Shown piece by piece: positions 17,156 to 26,669 of a stretch of DNA of 64,000 nt (position 1 is its first letter; each line of letters opens with the position of its first letter). Origin of the DNA: Mesorhizobium sangaii. GTDB taxonomy: Bacteria; Pseudomonadota; Alphaproteobacteria; Rhizobiales; Rhizobiaceae. Location: assembly GCF_014207355.1 (NCBI RefSeq), contig NZ_JACHEF010000004.1, positions 434,001-498,000 on the forward strand, given 5' to 3'. The translations under genes were made by a program, and so were the position numbers. The notes beneath the pieces were generated by a model. That model worked only from the letters and a program-made list of their open reading frames with translations. It did not search any database and was not told the DNA's origin.

Positions 17156-17530
17156 ATGCCTTGGGATAAAAATAAAGCTATTTCCTTTGCACGAGATCGT
17201 GCTGGTGCTGGTGGAAGCCATGGCAAAAGTCATTGTGCAAAATCTGTAAGGGAGGCAATTGAGCGTGGCGGCATAACGTTGGTTCCAACTGGTGACGCGA
17301 AAGATTACGGACGGAATCTAACAAACGCTGGATTTGCTGAGACAAATACAACCATGCCAATTGCTGGAGACGTTGTAGTTATACAGGGAATAGATGGGCA
17401 TCTTTCTGGACACATGGCTATCTATGACGGTAGAATATGGATTTCCGATTTCATACAAAATGAAAGCCTTTACCCAAATCGGGCTTATCGCCAAATAAAG
17501 CCTAAATATAAAATTTACCGTCACCCCTGA
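17156..17530 (+). CDS. Putative NlpC/P60- or CHAP-like cysteine peptidase/amidase
   Basis: The 124-residue product has HGKSHCAKSVREAIERGG, where the Cys at a helix start resembles the nucleophile of NlpC/P60/CHAP enzymes, and later GDVVVIQGIDGHLSGHMAIY, where the strand with GHMAIY supplies the His. Such proteins cut peptidoglycan peptides and include phage lysins and type VI amidase effectors. No signal peptide. The gene is visibly richer in A and T than its surroundings, which suggests recent transfer. The small membrane protein at 17565 is convergent. Confidence 0.6.
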   Translation: MPWDKNKAISFARDRAGAGGSHGKSHCAKSVREAIERGGITLVPTGDAKDYGRNLTNAGFAETNTTMPIAGDVVVIQGIDGHLSGHMAIYDGRIWISDFIQNESLYPNRAYRQIKPKYKIYRHP

Positions 17531-17564
17531 GAGAACGCCGATAGCGTGGTTTGAAGGTGCCGCC

Positions 17565-17771
17565 TCAGTCTTCAGCCGCCGGCCTGAACTTCCGGACGAT
17601 CATCTCGAACAGGATGTCCGAAATCCACTTGGCTGAAACGCCAATGAGGAATGCCGCTGCCAGCGTCGTGGTATCGTCTGCCGGGTCAGGCATCGGGACA
17701 CCGGTAGCCTTGAAGTAGGACACTACCGGCAAGGTCAGGTACGCCGCCGCCAGCGCCCGATTACCCGCCAT
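17565..17771 (-). CDS. Small membrane protein, possibly holin-like
   Basis: 68 residues with a first hydrophobic segment (ALAAAYLTLPVVSYF), a short Asp-rich turn (PDPADD) and a second one (TLAAAFLIGVSAKWISDILF), ending basic then acidic. Size and topology fit a phage holin, and the neighbouring putative peptidoglycan hydrolase supports a lysis-cassette reading, but sequence alone does not prove it. Confidence 0.45.
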   Translation of the reverse strand: MAGNRALAAAYLTLPVVSYFKATGVPMPDPADDTTTLAAAFLIGVSAKWISDILFEMIVRKFRPAAED

Positions 17772-18056
17772 GGGTGGATAAAGTAGTAGGCTTCATACGT
17801 GCTTTGATCAGCCGTCGGCATTGACCCCAAGCCAGCGTTTGCTGCTGTCCTAGACCGGCCAAGCGTCCAGCCGCCGCCATGCCGGTGACGCCATTGTGCG
17901 AGCCCCAGAAATCATAACCGGCATACCTATTGCGGTGGTCGAGAATATACTTTTGGAGGCTCCATGTGGGCGGAAATTTACCAGAATAGATGGGGTCTCT
18001 TGCGAAAATATTCGCTTTAGGAGATGCTAATCTCCGGCCTTGGGAGGGCTGGGGGG

Positions 18057-18550
18057 ATGAAAGTAAATTGTTTGTGGCACTTGGTGCCACCGCGCTGCTT
18101 TGCGGATGCCAAACAAGCAACCAAGCCGACTACATGCAAATCGGATACGGGCCTAGTTTCGACGTAGCACATGCTCAGTGCGAAATGCAGAAAGGGTCCG
18201 TAGACCAAGGCTACATTGCCATTGGATCTCCCGGCTTTGTTGCCGGCGCCGGCCTTGGTGACGCTCTCGGCAATGCGATAGCCGAAGATCAGTACATGAA
18301 CAACAGTCTGATCGTCAGCGGCTGGAAGCGAGCCCCGCACGGCAAGGGCGCGGCCGCCGCTTCAGCTGTTGCAACCGGGGCGCCACCAACTCCCTATGGC
18401 GTGGCACGCGCACCCGGCAGTTGGATAAACACGGCCCTGCTTGATTGGTCGGACGCGAATAAAAAATGCGGTGCCGGCGATAAGGTATCTTGCGCTACTC
18501 GAGCGAAACTCGGCGGGCAACTGAGGGCAGCTGGCTTTAATCCGTCTTAG
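18057..18550 (+). pseudogene. Lipoprotein, frameshifted at codon 3
   Basis: ATG 18057 is preceded by GGGGGG. With one extra A in the AAA run the product begins MKSKLFVALGATALLCGC, a lipoprotein signal with lipobox LLCGC; as given, the frame breaks at once. The rest (FDVAHAQCEMQKGSVDQGYI, a glycine-rich hydrophobic stretch ~70-85, a Cys-containing C-terminus) is coherent to 18550. Function unknown. It lies 14 bases before the next exported-protein gene. Confidence 0.55.
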
Positions 18551-18564
18551 TTTAGGGGGTAACA

Positions 18565-18858
18565 ATGAAGAAACTCACCTTCGCCATAGCTATGTTATTG
18601 TCGGTCTCATCTGCTTGGTCACAAAGCCCACCCATCGAGGCTGACGCCCACATCAATCAGAGCGGAGGTATCAATTTCCCCGCCCTCATAGAGCCGGCCG
18701 TAGGCATGATCCGAGCCAATGGTTGGCGATGTGACAGCATCTCCGCCATGCTCCCGTTCTTGATGTCTCGTGGGTTCTCGGTGACGTGCAATCACTACAG
18801 CTACACCTACAACTTCGAGGACAAAGGTGGAGACTGGGTTGTGTCGCTGGACGATTGA
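18565..18858 (+). CDS. Small secreted protein
   Basis: A clear signal peptide (MKKLTFAIAMLLSVSSAWSQ) is followed by ~77 residues with two Cys (WRCDSISAMLPFLMSRGFSV, CNHYSYTYNFED), likely a disulfide. RBS-like AGGGGG precedes the ATG. Probably co-transcribed with the lipoprotein gene. No family assigned. Confidence 0.65.
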   Translation: MKKLTFAIAMLLSVSSAWSQSPPIEADAHINQSGGINFPALIEPAVGMIRANGWRCDSISAMLPFLMSRGFSVTCNHYSYTYNFEDKGGDWVVSLDD

Positions 18859-19025
18859 TATCGCTATTCTTGCGAACAGTGGGAAAAGCGCGTGGACAAG
18901 TACCGATACGACAATCGGTCTGATCAATGGCGCCAACAGACTGGCGCTAAGCTGCGGCGTGCCCGCCAACTGGCTGGCGTTCCGAAGCGGCTGGTCATAG
19001 CGACCATGGCCCCAATGTCGCCTTA

Positions 19026-19717
19026 GTGACGCAGTTCGTCCTTCAGCACAGCGAGCAAGCACCATACCTGAACGTTTCTCACTGGATCGGGTCAACCCCG
19101 GGACCGATTGCCGGCGTCGCCTCAGTCATCGACGGCGATACGATCGAGATCCACGGACAGCGCATCCGTTTCAATGGCATCGACGCACCAGAGACCCGGC
19201 AGTATTGCGACGACGCCAAGGGCTTCGAATATCCTTGCGGCCGTCGATCGGCTGAAGCGCTGGATAGCTTCCTATCGGCCTCCAAACCGGTCCAGTGCAC
19301 GTTCGTTTCGTGGGATCGTTACGGCCGATATGTCGGCGATTGCCAGCGTGCGGACGGCGCCAGTGTCGCGTCATGGATGGTCGAGCATGGCCAGGCATTG
19401 GATGGCCCCGCTATAGCCACGGAGCCTACTCCGCGCAGCAGGCGAAAGCCGAGGCGGCAAAGATCGGGATATGGGTCGGAACGTTTCAGGCGCCCTGGGA
19501 ATGGCGCGCCAGGCACGCGAACAATCCGGGGCCGGCGGTCAGCCAACCTCTAGGGTTCACCAACAAGCAATTGGCGGAGAGCTATTCCTGCCAACCGCGA
19601 CGGACTTGCTCCCAAATTGGCTCTTGCGATGAGGCCCAGTGGTATCTGAGCAATTGTTCATGGGGCCGAAAGTTGGACCGTGACGGTGACGGGAAAGCTT
19701 GCGAAACCCTTTGCTGA
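19026..19717 (+). pseudogene. Thermonuclease (SNase) fused to an Excalibur domain, frameshifted
   Basis: SNase elements are complete: VIDGDTIEIHGQRIRFNGID, PET, PCGRRSAEAL and DRYGRYVGDC. Near 19400 one T is missing (TTGGATGGCC); the continuation reads YSHGAYSAQQAKAEAAKIG and then a C-terminal Excalibur motif with Cys pairs ending DRDGDGKACETLC, a presumed calcium site of extracellular proteins. The GTG at 19026 gives no obvious signal peptide, so the true N-terminus may also be altered. Second thermonuclease of the window. Confidence 0.7.
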
Positions 19718-19737
19718 AATAACGGGCAAGAGGGGCA

Positions 19738-20238
19738 ATGTCAGAGCGAAAAGTCTACGGAGCCGGAGTATCGCCTTACGGCATCTACCTTTTGGCCGAA
19801 TCCTACCACGTGAGCGCAGACTTTCTGAAGTCTGCCAGTGACTGGCACTTCCGGTTTTCCGATCATCCCCTGCGTCTCCTCTATTTCCAGGCGCTCGGGA
19901 ATTACCTTCGCAGCTTCCTTCGGCTCGGCGGCAGGAACCCCGAGGAGATCCGACGCTATAGCCATAATTTTGTTGCCATGCTCAATGACAGCACCGCCCT
20001 AGGCCTTTCTGTGGGCAAGGATGTGGAAGACTTCATCCGGTCCAGCACGAAGAGGGGCGACTACGTTCAAATCCGCTACCACTTCGTATTGCGTGAGGGC
20101 CAAGACAGGCGAAAGCAGCCCTCCATCAAAGCCCTTGAAAATGCCGTGTCTCAACTCGAGAAAGCCGTTCGTAGGGCGATCGAGGCGACGGGTATCGAAA
20201 TCAAACCGAGAGCGAATTCGGCGGGCAGTAATGGATAA
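19738..20238 (+). CDS. Conserved hypothetical, helical, 166 residues
   Basis: The product contains SPYGIYLLAESYHVSADFLK and LRLLYFQALGNYLRSFLRLG, then an RNPEEIRRYSHNF helix and a coiled C-terminal part (ALENAVSQLEKAVRRAIEA). The first part resembles HEPN-like helical bundles in layout, without a clear RxxxxH RNase motif. It starts 20 bases after the thermonuclease stop. No membrane or export signal. Confidence 0.55.
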   Translation: MSERKVYGAGVSPYGIYLLAESYHVSADFLKSASDWHFRFSDHPLRLLYFQALGNYLRSFLRLGGRNPEEIRRYSHNFVAMLNDSTALGLSVGKDVEDFIRSSTKRGDYVQIRYHFVLREGQDRRKQPSIKALENAVSQLEKAVRRAIEATGIEIKPRANSAGSNG

Positions 20239-20353
20239 TTTAGGAAAGCCTCGCGAAGGATCGAAACGTCGGGCCATGGACGATCTGCTGCACCAAGCAG
20301 AGGGCGCCACTTCGGCGGAACTAAACCGGGCAACTCCGTGGAACGTTCGCTAA
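20231..20353 (+). CDS. Short ORF, possible DUF3489-like remnant
   Basis: The ATG at 20231 overlaps the end of the previous gene. The 40-residue product reads KRRAMDDLLHQAEGATSAEL, which recalls the helix and GAT(I/S)AE turn at the start of DUF3489 proteins, but it stops before the fold could be complete. Confidence 0.3.
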   Translation: MDNLGKPREGSKRRAMDDLLHQAEGATSAELNRATPWNVR

Positions 20354-21196
20354 TGACCGTTGGTGGCCGAGAGCCGATGGGATTGGACGCGATGCTGGGG
20401 TTCGTCGGATTGGTTGGATTGGTGCCAACGCCGGTTCCCCCGCGCCGACGCTACCGGCCCCTGTCTTCGCGGGCAACAGTCTTTGCAAACTAACCCGCCG
20501 GGGAAGCAGCCGATCCATCTCATTAGCGGAAGCTCTTTCGCGCTCAGCCGAACTCACGCCCATGACCCCGAAGCTACCTTTCCACGGAAAGACCATGCAG
20601 ATCCCGGATCGGATCACGAGGGGACCTTGGCAATCGCATCTCGAAAGCAGACATAGCCAGTAGTAAAGGCATCGGACCGTGGGGCGACAGGTCGCAGCTG
20701 CAAAAAATCTGCTCAGATCGTGTTGGTGCTTCTCGAAACGAAATGCAACGAAGGACCGCGATCTCTTCAGTCAGCGCATCACCCATGGTATTACGCGGTC
20801 GCAATTTTTCATGGTTACCTACTGTCTTTAGTGTGTTGAGTGTCTACTTCTCGCTCGAAGTCAGATACAGAAAGACCTCTGCCTACCGAAGCGGTAGACG
20901 GATCGACAATATTTACTTGAAATTGGGCTAAAGTCCTTGTATATTATACAATCTTCTGCCTAGGCGCAGAGGTTTGCTTCGTTTTTGCGATTGGTGAGTG
21001 CCGGGGCAAACTGAAGTCCTACATGTAGGTGCTTTGCGAGCAGGATGGTTCGTGCTTCGCAAGGTAAGACCTCCTCAAATTTTCATCTATTGGTCACCTA
21101 TTATTGCAGAAAATGAGTTGGGGCCTTCACCATTGGATATATTTCACCAGAGATAGCCTTATTCTAAAGGGCGTATAGATTTCTTTGAGGGCAGCG
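20354..21196. other. Intergenic stretch, A+T-richer to the right
   Basis: No gene is supported. The part from about 20860 to 21190 is clearly richer in A and T and may hold the promoter of the 21197 gene; no convincing -35/-10 pair could be fixed. Confidence 0.35.
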
Positions 21197-22210
21197 ATGA
21201 TCTCAACTGAAAGAGTAGAACAACTCAAGTATCAATCTCGGCATATTGAACTTTCGCGACCCAAGGATCCCGATCTCGGTGTACTTCAGGTGCTTCCAGG
21301 GACTTGGAGCAACGTGCCTGACTTGATCGGTCGTGGTTGGAACGCAATCGCACTTCCGTTTGTATCCGACATGAGCGGCATAGACTATCGGCTTCTGGTG
21401 AACCAATATAATGAAGTGTTGAAGTTCACTCTCGTGGACAAAGGGGTCAAGAACCGTGGCATCCAGCGCGGCTCTCCTTCTTTTAATACAGACCAGATTG
21501 TGGTAGCGCTCGACTACGAGCAGCGGATCGAGCAGATCGCTGCTGACGATTTTCCCGCTAGCGGTCTACAGGGCGGGCGGGACACCACCATTCACCATGA
21601 GCCTGGTCTATGGCTCTTCATGACCAATCAAGCCGAGCCGCACTGCAATATTTCGCGGTTGGGTACGATACCGCACGGCGATTCCCTGCTTGCCCTTGGC
21701 GCAGGCACTCGGTCGGTCGCGCCGCCCAAGATTCCGGCGATCAACGGGCTGCCAATTGGTGTCAACCAGACTCTCACTAACCCATATCTGGCCCCATACG
21801 CTCACTTCCACGCAAATCCATTCAAGGGAGTCTTTGATCCGACGGAACCGCACAAGCTTCTGGTCGGCGCCATACCGGGCACCGTGAAGTGGACGACGAA
21901 GCTAGAGGTCAGCACCAGGGTCGAAACGGGTGGCATCGTCAATATCCCGTTTATAGTCAGGCAGGCCAATGCCGCGGAGATGATATCGACGTTCTGGATT
22001 TACGAACTGGAAGAGACCGATACTTACGGCAATCCGCGCCTTATCATGCAGTATCTGCAGATCGTGCTGCTGGATTTCTTTACGCGGCGAGACGGACTGC
22101 CGGGACCGATCCGGTGGCCGCATGTGAGCATAAACACTATGGAGAAGATAGCAGAACCGGACGCGGAAAAGGCTGTTGTACCGGCCGCAGAAGTGGAAAA
22201 GACGCTCTGA
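21197..22210 (+). CDS. Large beta-rich protein, heme-binding/nitrobindin-like family suspected
   Basis: ATG 21197 follows GAGGG. The 337-residue protein has LQVLPGTWSNVPDLIGRGWN near the start, VKNRGIQ, IHHEPGLWLFM, SRLGTIPHGDSLLALG, TFWIYELEET and a final LQIVLLDFF before WPHVSINTM. This order (PGTW-GxGWN, NRG, HxEPG, IPHG, WPH) recalls proteins annotated as heme-binding or FABP-like barrels in bacteria and fungi; the family call is from memory and moderate. No signal peptide. Two small genes follow in the same direction. Confidence 0.5.
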   Translation: MISTERVEQLKYQSRHIELSRPKDPDLGVLQVLPGTWSNVPDLIGRGWNAIALPFVSDMSGIDYRLLVNQYNEVLKFTLVDKGVKNRGIQRGSPSFNTDQIVVALDYEQRIEQIAADDFPASGLQGGRDTTIHHEPGLWLFMTNQAEPHCNISRLGTIPHGDSLLALGAGTRSVAPPKIPAINGLPIGVNQTLTNPYLAPYAHFHANPFKGVFDPTEPHKLLVGAIPGTVKWTTKLEVSTRVETGGIVNIPFIVRQANAAEMISTFWIYELEETDTYGNPRLIMQYLQIVLLDFFTRRDGLPGPIRWPHVSINTMEKIAEPDAEKAVVPAAEVEKTL

Positions 22211-22315
22211 CCGTCGGGTGACACCATCCGGGCTTTCCCTGGTGGGATCGCGCCGCAAAAAATGATATAGTCGACGAGCCGTACGATCTCTTGTTCAAGC
22301 GATTGGAGATATGTC

Positions 22316-22663
22316 ATGCCACACAATTGGGATGATTCTCAAAACATAAACGCCGGCTCGAAGGCGGTCGAGTGGCCGCAGGGTCCGTTGACAGACGACA
22401 TGGGGGTGACATTTCCCCAAAAAGGCTGGACACCCCTGTGGCTCGAGGCTTGGGTTGTGCAGGACAGCACGGGCGCCAGTCAAAGGACCACTCAGTGGTC
22501 AGGTTGGGCGCCGGGGCGCTGGACTGCTGACGGAATCCCGCCGGGGTGGAAAGTCGGAAGTTTCCAGCCCGGGTTGGCTTTGGGAATTGCTCTCGTAGCT
22601 TATCGGGATAACACGGGCGCTTTCAAGCAAGCCTGGTGGCTCGACCCCATCGATCTGTATTAG
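22316..22663 (+). CDS. Small Trp-rich protein
   Basis: The 115-residue product has an unusually high count of Trp spread evenly (WDD, VEWPQG, GWTPLWLEAWVV, QWSGWAPGRW, GWKVG, AWWLD) with many Gly and Thr, suggesting a beta-sandwich or carbohydrate- or membrane-interacting fold. No signal peptide; no family recognised. It lies 105 bases after the beta-rich protein and may share its transcript. Confidence 0.5.
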   Translation: MPHNWDDSQNINAGSKAVEWPQGPLTDDMGVTFPQKGWTPLWLEAWVVQDSTGASQRTTQWSGWAPGRWTADGIPPGWKVGSFQPGLALGIALVAYRDNTGAFKQAWWLDPIDLY

Positions 22664-22743
22664 TAGTTCGCGGAAACCTGGCGAGCGAGGAACCCGCCCC
22701 GCATGGAAGTGACGTAGGCGTCTGTTTGCGCCTCAATGATTGG

Positions 22744-22929
22744 ATGGAGAATGAAATGGCCGCCAACAAGGAAGTCGACAAGAAACTTGAGGAGGAACTC
22801 CAGAACCAGATCAAGCTCCTTGAGACGTTGCAGGTTGGGACGGTGGAGGCGATTAAAAGAGCCAACACGAAACTCGGGGAAGTGCAAGCCGGGAACTCTA
22901 GGGAGCAAGTGTTCCCGCGAAAGAAGTGA
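22744..22929 (+). CDS. Small coiled-coil protein
   Basis: From ATG 22744 (or 22756) the 61-residue product is highly charged and helical (KEVDKKLEEELQNQIKLLET, EAIKRANTKLGEV). Heptad-like spacing of Leu and Ile supports a coiled coil. It is the third gene of the group beginning at 21197. Confidence 0.4.
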   Translation: MENEMAANKEVDKKLEEELQNQIKLLETLQVGTVEAIKRANTKLGEVQAGNSREQVFPRKK

Positions 22930-23158
22930 GTGGTGCCTAAGTCACGCGGCAGAAGCGACCCAAAGGCAGCCCTTGAGCTCCGTCGGGAGTCGGACTTGGG
23001 TTCGGAATGAAACACGATCAAGAAGCGGCTGTTCATCGAACAGAAGGAAACGTGCGCTTGTGCCGGTTAAATCATGCCACACCTGTCAAGTCTGTTGGCA
23101 TTACATCCCGGGCGGTCCACAAAGGAGGTGCGGCGGTACCCCCTTGCCGCCTACGCAG

Positions 23159-26100
23159 TCACATTTTGGCGAGTTTACCTAGGCGGAGTTGGGTCGCGGC
23201 CGCGGCAACCACGTTTCCCTTCAGCTCGTAGAGATGCAGCGCTCGGGACGCGGCCTCGACCGCCTCGTTGCCGCGGCGGGAGGCCTTGAGCACGCGCGAC
23301 AGGTCGATCAGTGCATCGGCCCGGTCGTTGATGAAGTCCGTCGCCTCGGCGATCGCTACTGCCTCGCGCGCCAGCGCCTCCGCCGCCTCGATCTCTGCCC
23401 GCCGGGCGAGCACGCGTGCACGCACGCGACGCCAGAGGATCTGTGTCACCAGGTCGCCGCTCGCAGCCAGCTGGGCGCTGAGCTTAGCGAAGTCTTCGGC
23501 CTCCTCGTCGCGTCCCTGTTCGAGGATCACCGCGGCAAGCGATGCGGCCATCGTGGAGCGGAAGGCGCGCTCGCCCATCTCCTCGAGCGCGCGATACGCC
23601 GAGCGCGCGCTCTTCTCGGCCGCAGCGGGGTTCCCGGCGAGCAGCTCGACGACGGCCTCGTGCTCGGAGGACGCCACGTAGAGCGTGAGGCCGAGATCGG
23701 CGTAGGTGGCGTTGCTCGTTGCGATCAGCTCGCGTGCAATCGGGAAGCGGCCGACAATCGCGTTGAGGCATGCGAGCTGGCGCAGAATCGCTGCCTCGGA
23801 CTGCGGGCTTTCACGCACCTCTGCACGCATCGCCTCGCAACGACGGATGCCCTCGGCGGCCGGGGTGGGGCCGAACCAGAGCGCGGACGCGATCCACGTG
23901 AGAATCTCGTGGTACTCATGCCGAGCCCCTGCCCGTCGCGCGTGGGCAGCCGCGCGCTCCCACGCCGCGGCGGCCGCCTCGCCGCGAGCCCCGTTAAAAA
24001 ATAACCACGCCTGGAGCCGCCGTGCGCGGCACAGGCCCAGGTCGTCCCCGAAACGCTCGAAGACCGGGATCATCTTGGCCGCCGCCCGTGCCGCATCCTC
24101 CAGCCCGCCTTCTTCGCCGAGGAGGACCCGGAGGAAGTGCCGCTGGACGAGCACATGCGCTGCCATGCGCTGGTCGTCAGTGGCGATAGCCAGCCGCTCC
24201 GCCTCATCCAGCACGCGCCCGGCATCGTCCAGCCGGCCGCTTTCAATCAGCGCGGCGCCGAGCTCGGCCAACAGCGCGATCCGCTTTGGATCATCGGTGG
24301 GAAGCAGCCGGGAAACCCGCTCGAGCAGGCTGATCGCCGCCGGCAGGTCGCTGCGGACAAGCGCCCGCCGCCCGGCCGCCTCGAGCCGTTCGCAAGCCCG
24401 GGCGGCAAGCGAGGCCGCGTGCGCGTCACGCGGGCCGAGCGCGACACGGTACTGAAAGGCCTGTTCGAGGTGATAGCCGACAATCTGCTCGAACTCGCGT
24501 AGCCGGTCCGCGGCCGTTAGCTCGAGCCACGCGGCGAAGCGCTCGTGCAGGTCGGCGCGCGCGTTCTTCGGCAGGGAGCGATACGCGGCGTCTCGGATCA
24601 GGACGTGACGGAAGCAATAGGCTTTCTCGCCGGGGAACGACGGCGCCTCCGGGCGGATCAGATCCCGGTGGACGAGCGCGAGCAAACCATCCTCAAGTGC
24701 GTCGAGCCCGGGGCCGGCGAGCTCGCTGACGGCGCTCCGATGGAATACTGTGCCCTCGACCGCTGCGGCCGTCAGGATGGCTCGCTCGACGGAAGGGAGG
24801 CCCTCGAGACGGGCAGCGAGAAGCGCGTTGATCGTCGAGGGAACGGGCAGCTCGGCGAGGTCCGACGTGGCGACCCAGCTGTCGGGCGCGCGCCTGAGCA
24901 ACGCATCGTCGACGAGCATCGCCACGAGTTCCTCGGCGAAGAGCGCGTTGCCCTCGGCCGCGCTGGAGATCCTCGATTCGACCGCCGGCGCCAGCGGCGC
25001 ACGGCCAAGCAGGTTGGAGATCAGCTCACGGCATTCCGCGTCGCTGAGCCGCTCGAGGACGATCGACGTCGCGTTGCGTTTGCCGGTCCCCCAGCCAGGA
25101 CGCGTGTCGAAGAGCTCCGGCCGCGCTATGCAGATGATCACGATAGGAAAATCGCGTGAGAAGTCGGCGACGTGCTCGACCAAGTCAAGGAACGTCGGCT
25201 CGGCCCAATGGATGTCGTCCACCACGACGACGAGCGGCCCAGCTCGCGCGAGCGCCTCAAACAGCCTCCGGACGGCCCAGGCGGTCTCCTCGGTTGTCCC
25301 TTGTCCCGCGCCGCCAAGCCCGAGCGCCCCGGTCACACGCTCGGCAATCAGCCCGGCCTTCTCGTCGCCTGCCAGTCGCGCCCCGATCACCGCTGCAAGC
25401 TGCTCGCGGGAGTCCGGTCCATCCGCGCGCGTGAGCTCCCGCACGATTTCGGCCAGCGGCCAATAGGTGATGCCCTCGCCATAAGGTAGACAGCGGCCGT
25501 GCAAGACCGTGACATCCTCGGCAAGGTCGCTCGTGAACTCCCGTACGAGCCGCGACTTTCCCACACCCGCGTCGGCGAGAATGGTGACCAGGCGACAGGT
25601 CCTGTCATCGACCGCATTTCGGAAGACGGTCTCGAGCAAGGCTCGTTGGAGTTCGCGCCCGACGAAAGGCGAGTCGAAGCGGCGCGCAATTCCGGGAGCG
25701 TAAGCGAGGACTTCTATCACGACGAGGGCGCGGATGGTCGCGCCGTGCTTGAGTGTGCGCGGCCCACTCGGCTCGACGACGACCGCATCGCGCACGAGCT
25801 TGTACGTCGACTCCCCTATCAGGATCTCATTCGCCGTCGCTGCCTCCTCGAGGCGCTTCGCGACTATGACGGCCTCTCCAGCGAGAGACGAATACCCCTG
25901 CGTTTGGTTGCCGGCGATCACCTCGCCGGTGTTGATGCCGATTCGGTTCATAAGGCGGACTCCCCAACCGGCTTCGAGCTCATGGTTGAGGATGGCGAGT
26001 GTGTCGCGCATCTCCACGGCCGCCCGCACGGCCCGCAGCGCGTCGTCTTCGTGGAGGAGCGGCACGCCGAACACAGCCATGATCGCGTCCCCAATGTACT

Positions 26101-26425
26101 TGTCCACGGTTCCGCCATGCCGCTGAATGACGGCGCTCAGGTCGCCGAAGTATCGGGTGAGCATATTGCGGAGCGCTTCGGGATCGAGGGAGAGGCTGAG
26201 CCGCGAGGAATCGACGATGTCGGTGAAGAGGATCGTGACCGTCTTGCGGGCGTCCGGCCTTGGCTCCCGCGCCTCCGGCGCGGCCGGCCTAGCCGGAGCC
26301 GAGGAAGCCGCCCCCGGCCTCGCCGGCGTTTCGGGTTGGAACGCTGCGCCCTGGCCCAGGATCGCTTGCGCCTGCACGCCATGGTCGGCTCTAACTTCGA
26401 GGGGTCCGAGGACGCCAGACTTCAT
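23159..26425 (-). CDS. Class III adenylate/guanylate cyclase-AAA ATPase-TPR signalling protein
   Basis: ATG 26425 follows GGAAGG at good spacing; an upstream in-frame extension is less likely. After a Pro/Ala-rich linker the cyclase domain begins (~60): TILFTDIVDSSRLS and YIGDAIMAVFGVP carry the two metal-binding Asp. An AAA/NB-ARC-like ATPase follows (~255 on) with Walker A ADAGVGKSRL and Walker B LVVVVDDIHWAE, and then ~500 residues of Ala/Arg-rich helical repeats of TPR type. The architecture is that of large STAND-type cyclases, thought to switch on ligand binding. It is intact over 1088 residues. Confidence 0.85.
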   Translation of the reverse strand: MKSGVLGPLEVRADHGVQAQAILGQGAAFQPETPARPGAASSAPARPAAPEAREPRPDARKTVTILFTDIVDSSRLSLSLDPEALRNMLTRYFGDLSAVIQRHGGTVDKYIGDAIMAVFGVPLLHEDDALRAVRAAVEMRDTLAILNHELEAGWGVRLMNRIGINTGEVIAGNQTQGYSSLAGEAVIVAKRLEEAATANEILIGESTYKLVRDAVVVEPSGPRTLKHGATIRALVVIEVLAYAPGIARRFDSPFVGRELQRALLETVFRNAVDDRTCRLVTILADAGVGKSRLVREFTSDLAEDVTVLHGRCLPYGEGITYWPLAEIVRELTRADGPDSREQLAAVIGARLAGDEKAGLIAERVTGALGLGGAGQGTTEETAWAVRRLFEALARAGPLVVVVDDIHWAEPTFLDLVEHVADFSRDFPIVIICIARPELFDTRPGWGTGKRNATSIVLERLSDAECRELISNLLGRAPLAPAVESRISSAAEGNALFAEELVAMLVDDALLRRAPDSWVATSDLAELPVPSTINALLAARLEGLPSVERAILTAAAVEGTVFHRSAVSELAGPGLDALEDGLLALVHRDLIRPEAPSFPGEKAYCFRHVLIRDAAYRSLPKNARADLHERFAAWLELTAADRLREFEQIVGYHLEQAFQYRVALGPRDAHAASLAARACERLEAAGRRALVRSDLPAAISLLERVSRLLPTDDPKRIALLAELGAALIESGRLDDAGRVLDEAERLAIATDDQRMAAHVLVQRHFLRVLLGEEGGLEDAARAAAKMIPVFERFGDDLGLCRARRLQAWLFFNGARGEAAAAAWERAAAHARRAGARHEYHEILTWIASALWFGPTPAAEGIRRCEAMRAEVRESPQSEAAILRQLACLNAIVGRFPIARELIATSNATYADLGLTLYVASSEHEAVVELLAGNPAAAEKSARSAYRALEEMGERAFRSTMAASLAAVILEQGRDEEAEDFAKLSAQLAASGDLVTQILWRRVRARVLARRAEIEAAEALAREAVAIAEATDFINDRADALIDLSRVLKASRRGNEAVEAASRALHLYELKGNVVAAAATQLRLGKLAKM

Positions 26426-26571
26426 CTCAGGCCTTCCGTTGGGTAACTCTCGGTGACCATAGCACTCGCTTCTGGCGCGCTCTAGCTGTGAGCGTCCCAA
26501 TGGTTGTTCATGCGGACCAGACAGAGGAGACTGGAATTGCCTAGCTTCAGCACCCACCGGAGGGGCTCAAT

Positions 26572-26640
26572 GAACATCCACAAGGGTGCCCGTTTGATGC
26601 GGTTGAGTCGAGTGGAGATGGCTCTTTCGGCCATCGAGGA
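26572..26640 (+). pseudogene. IS481-like transposase N-terminal remnant
   Basis: Directly after GGAGGGGCTCA the plus strand reads MNIHKGARLMRLSRVEMALS, close in pattern to the usual MNIHKNARLTPxSR opening of IS481 transposases. After ~24 codons the similarity is lost. It lies between two minus-strand genes. Confidence 0.45.
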
Positions 26641-26669
26641 CGTCTTTCCCAAGCTCTTCGCAGGCCCCG

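Noticed and set aside
20743..20931. 62-residue plus-strand frame before the beta-rich protein
   Set aside because: No domain, no RBS, in A+T-rich probable promoter DNA.
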